Positions 14,540 to 15,471 of a stretch of DNA of 15,471 nt are shown here, piece after piece (within the stretch, counting starts at the first letter, position 1; the number at the start of each line of letters is the position of its first letter). The DNA lies in assembly GCA_035646975.1 (NCBI GenBank), contig DASROJ010000349.1, positions 1 to 15,471 on the forward strand, in the 5' to 3' direction. Origin of the DNA: DASROJ01 sp035646975 (GTDB taxonomy: Bacteria; Acidobacteriota; Polarisedimenticolia; JACPZX01; DASXTC01). The notes below the pieces were generated by a model, which was given only the letters and a program-made list of their open reading frames with translations, was not told the DNA's origin and did not search any database. Both the position numbers and the translations under genes were made by a program.

Positions 14540-14770
14540 ATGAACCCGATCAAGATACTCGCGATCGTGCTGATCGTCGCCGGAATCCTGGGTCTGGCCT
14601 ACGGCAAGTTCAGCTACACGAAGGAATCGCACAACGCGCAACTTGGCCCGATCGAATTCACCGTCAAGGACAAGGAGACGGTGAACATCCCCCTCTGGGC
14701 GGGCGTCCTGGCGATCGTCGCCGGCGGCCTGCTGCTTCTCGCGCCGGCCAAGAGCCTGCAAGGCAATTGA
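14540..14770 (+). CDS. Small two-helix membrane protein (DUF3185-like)
   Basis: The product has 76 residues, with ATG 14540 preceded by AAAGGAG (14526-14532) at spacing 7. There are two membrane helices (about 4-22, ILAIVLIVAGILGLAYG; about 51-69, LWAGVLAIVAGGLLLL) around a charged 28-residue middle (FSYTKESHNAQLGPIEFTVK). Proteins with this FSYTKExH...LGPxExxVKxKExVNIPxWAGV arrangement are common small membrane proteins of unknown function. The DUF3185 assignment is from memory and tentative. Position after the Lmo0937-like gene suggests an envelope-stress cassette with the M48 protease. Confidence 0.82.
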   Translation: MNPIKILAIVLIVAGILGLAYGKFSYTKESHNAQLGPIEFTVKDKETVNIPLWAGVLAIVAGGLLLLAPAKSLQGN

Positions 14771-14778
14771 TCTGGTGA

Positions 14779-14808
14779 CGCCCCGCGTCCCTCACCGGAC
14801 GCGGGGCG
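14779..14808 (+). terminator. Terminator-like hairpin, perfect 12-bp stem
   Basis: Arms 14779-14790 (CGCCCCGCGTCC) and 14797-14808 with a 6-base loop, 8 bases after the stop of the last small membrane-protein gene. There is no U-tract. A second hairpin, GCCGCC/GGCGGC, follows at once (14810-14824). Confidence 0.7.
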
Positions 14809-14809
14809 C

Positions 14810-14824
14810 GCCGCCCTCGGCGGC
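14810..14824 (+). terminator. Second tandem hairpin
   Basis: GCCGCC (14810-14815), 3-base loop, GGCGGC (14819-14824). Tandem GC-rich stems without U-runs are a common termination arrangement in GC-rich bacteria. Confidence 0.45.
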
Positions 14825-14916
14825 CGACCGTCATCGCGAATGTTCCTGGGAACCGCTCAGTGCCCAGTCCCCGATTGCCCTCCATCCTCCTCCTCACCGG
14901 GGCCTCCCTCACTCCG

Positions 14917-14936
14917 CGCCATGATGATTCATGGCG
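14917..14936. promoter_or_regulatory. Perfect 8-4-8 palindrome, operator-like
   Basis: CGCCATGA (14917-14924), TGAT, TCATGGCG (14929-14936). It has the size and symmetry of a dimeric regulator site, 335 bp upstream of the NusG-like gene. No regulator is identified. Confidence 0.4.
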
Positions 14937-15106
14937 GGACGCGAGCGCCTCGGAAGCGTGCGAACCATCAGTCAGTCACTGTCCGGTTCTCATCCGGGTT
15001 TCACCCGACATACGCATGAGGCACAGTCTTGCGGACGGTGTGGGGCAACTCTACTGGGACATATTGAGCATCGGCCCGATGGTCCCGACATTACGCCCAC
15101 GGTACA

Positions 15107-15122
15107 GTCAAATCACTTTGAC
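15107..15122. promoter_or_regulatory. Perfect 6-4-6 palindrome with a third half-site
   Basis: GTCAAA (15107-15112), TCAC, TTTGAC (15117-15122), and a further GTCAAC at 15135-15140. The right arm overlaps TTGACG (15118-15123), a possible -35, though no good -10 follows at 16-18 bases. It resembles an operator over a promoter. Confidence 0.4.
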
Positions 15123-15270
15123 GGTGACCACCCAGTCAACCGGCTTTTACCGATGGAGCCGGCGGCGAACAGCCGGGGGTATCGCGGGCGCTGCTTCAAA
15201 GCCAGCTATCTGTCAACGATTCATGGTTCAGATCCGGGGAAGCCGGGCAGGGACCTAAGGGGGCGAAGCC

Positions 15271-15471
15271 TTGCTGGATGACCTGAAATGGCATGCTCTG
15301 TGGACCCACAGCAACTGTGAGCAGCTGGTGCACGACAGCCTGGTTCCCAGGGGCTACCAGGTCTTCCTTCCGCGCGTGCAGACCTGGAACAGGCGTGGCG
15401 CCACACGCAAGCTGGCCGCGGTGCCGATGTTTCCAGGTTATCTGTTCGTGAAACATCACATGGACAAGAGC
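15271..15471 (+). CDS. NusG-like specialised transcription antiterminator (UpxY/RfaH type), 3' end outside the window
   Basis: 67 codons are visible. TTG 15271 is the only reasonable start: an in-frame TAA lies at 15256-15258, and AAGGGGG (15257-15263) gives a ribosome site about 7 bases upstream. The sequence is an NGN domain: KWHALWTHSNCEQLV (first strand and helix), LVPRGYQVFLPRVQTW, then the hallmark VPMFPGYLFVKH (about residues 51-62). NusG itself normally sits beside secE and has no long leader; this one stands alone after a 450-bp leader, as do RfaH, LoaP and UpxY paralogues that help RNA polymerase read through long polysaccharide or secondary-metabolite operons. Such an operon probably begins right of the window. 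The KOW domain, if any, is not visible. Family firm, subtype inferred. Confidence 0.88.
   Translation, partial: MLDDLKWHALWTHSNCEQLVHDSLVPRGYQVFLPRVQTWNRRGATRKLAAVPMFPGYLFVKHHMDKS

Larger units (their letters stand above)
14771..15270 (+). other. 500-bp non-coding region and presumed leader of the NusG-like gene
   Basis: After tandem terminator hairpins (14779-14824) there is no convincing gene. The open frames present lack ribosome sites and recognisable protein features, and base composition is less GC-biased than in the neighbouring genes. It contains a GTTCC/GGAAC dyad (14842-14853), palindromes at 14917-14936 and 15107-15122, and a short GGCGAAGCC hairpin directly before the start codon. 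I did not find a JUMPstart or ops element. Confidence 0.6.

Noticed and set aside
15180..15270. JUMPstart/ops-like element before the NusG-like gene
   Set aside because: GGGGCGAAGCCT only loosely resembles the ops core and lacks its invariant bases.
14860..15281. Open frames of 116-132 codons in the leader before the NusG-like gene
   Set aside because: There is no Shine-Dalgarno, no recognisable motif or codon bias, and the two frames overlap each other; treated as non-coding.

Overview
This is a GC-rich (roughly 63-65 % by eye), densely coded bacterial window with 13 protein genes, two of them cut by the window edges. I see no rRNA, tRNA, CRISPR array, transposase or phage gene. Many products carry Sec signal peptides, Shine-Dalgarno sites are clear, and the mixture (prokaryotic caspases, quinol NO reductase, ECF42-type sigma factor with a DGPF/YCII protein, secreted M48 protease followed by Lmo0937-like small membrane proteins, UpxY/RfaH-like NusG paralogue) suggests a free-living Gram-negative soil or sediment bacterium. 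Acidobacteriota or a metabolically similar proteobacterial lineage would fit, but the phylum cannot be fixed from this sequence alone.

Layout. (1) 1-2446, plus strand: the C-terminal part of a caspase-family (peptidase C14) protein, whose stop codon overlaps the start of a second gene encoding an alpha/beta-hydrolase fused to its own complete caspase domain. (2) 2474-5842, minus strand: a tight three-gene operon, transcribed right to left, of an exported PrxQ-type peroxiredoxin, a quinol-dependent nitric oxide reductase and a HAD-family phosphatase. It looks like a nitrosative/oxidative stress detoxification unit. (3) 6075-8363, plus strand: a DGPF/YCII protein, a secreted DUF1579-like protein and an ECF42-type sigma factor with its C-terminal extension. 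A candidate ECF promoter lies upstream and a very strong hairpin lies just before the sigma gene. (4) 8376-9596, minus: a secreted protein with the His...Cys arrangement of a permuted papain-like fold, converging on the sigma factor. A 324-bp divergent intergenic region full of inverted repeats separates it from (5) 9921-10652, plus: a secreted protein of unknown function, followed by a strong terminator hairpin. (6) 10922-12436, plus: a secreted calcium-binding protein with 16 EF-hand loops that has grown by tandem duplication. (7) 12806-14770, plus: a probable operon of a secreted M48 metalloprotease and two small membrane proteins, ended by tandem hairpins. (8) 14771-15471: a 500-bp non-coding leader with two palindromes, then the start of a NusG-like specialised antiterminator. 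Such genes usually head polysaccharide/capsule operons, which would lie to the right of the window.

The items I judge most worth following are the tandem caspase plus hydrolase-caspase pair, the PrxQ/NO-reductase/HAD operon, the 16-EF-hand secreted protein, and the long leader in front of the NusG paralogue. Everything functional here is inferred from motifs and gene order; no database search was run.
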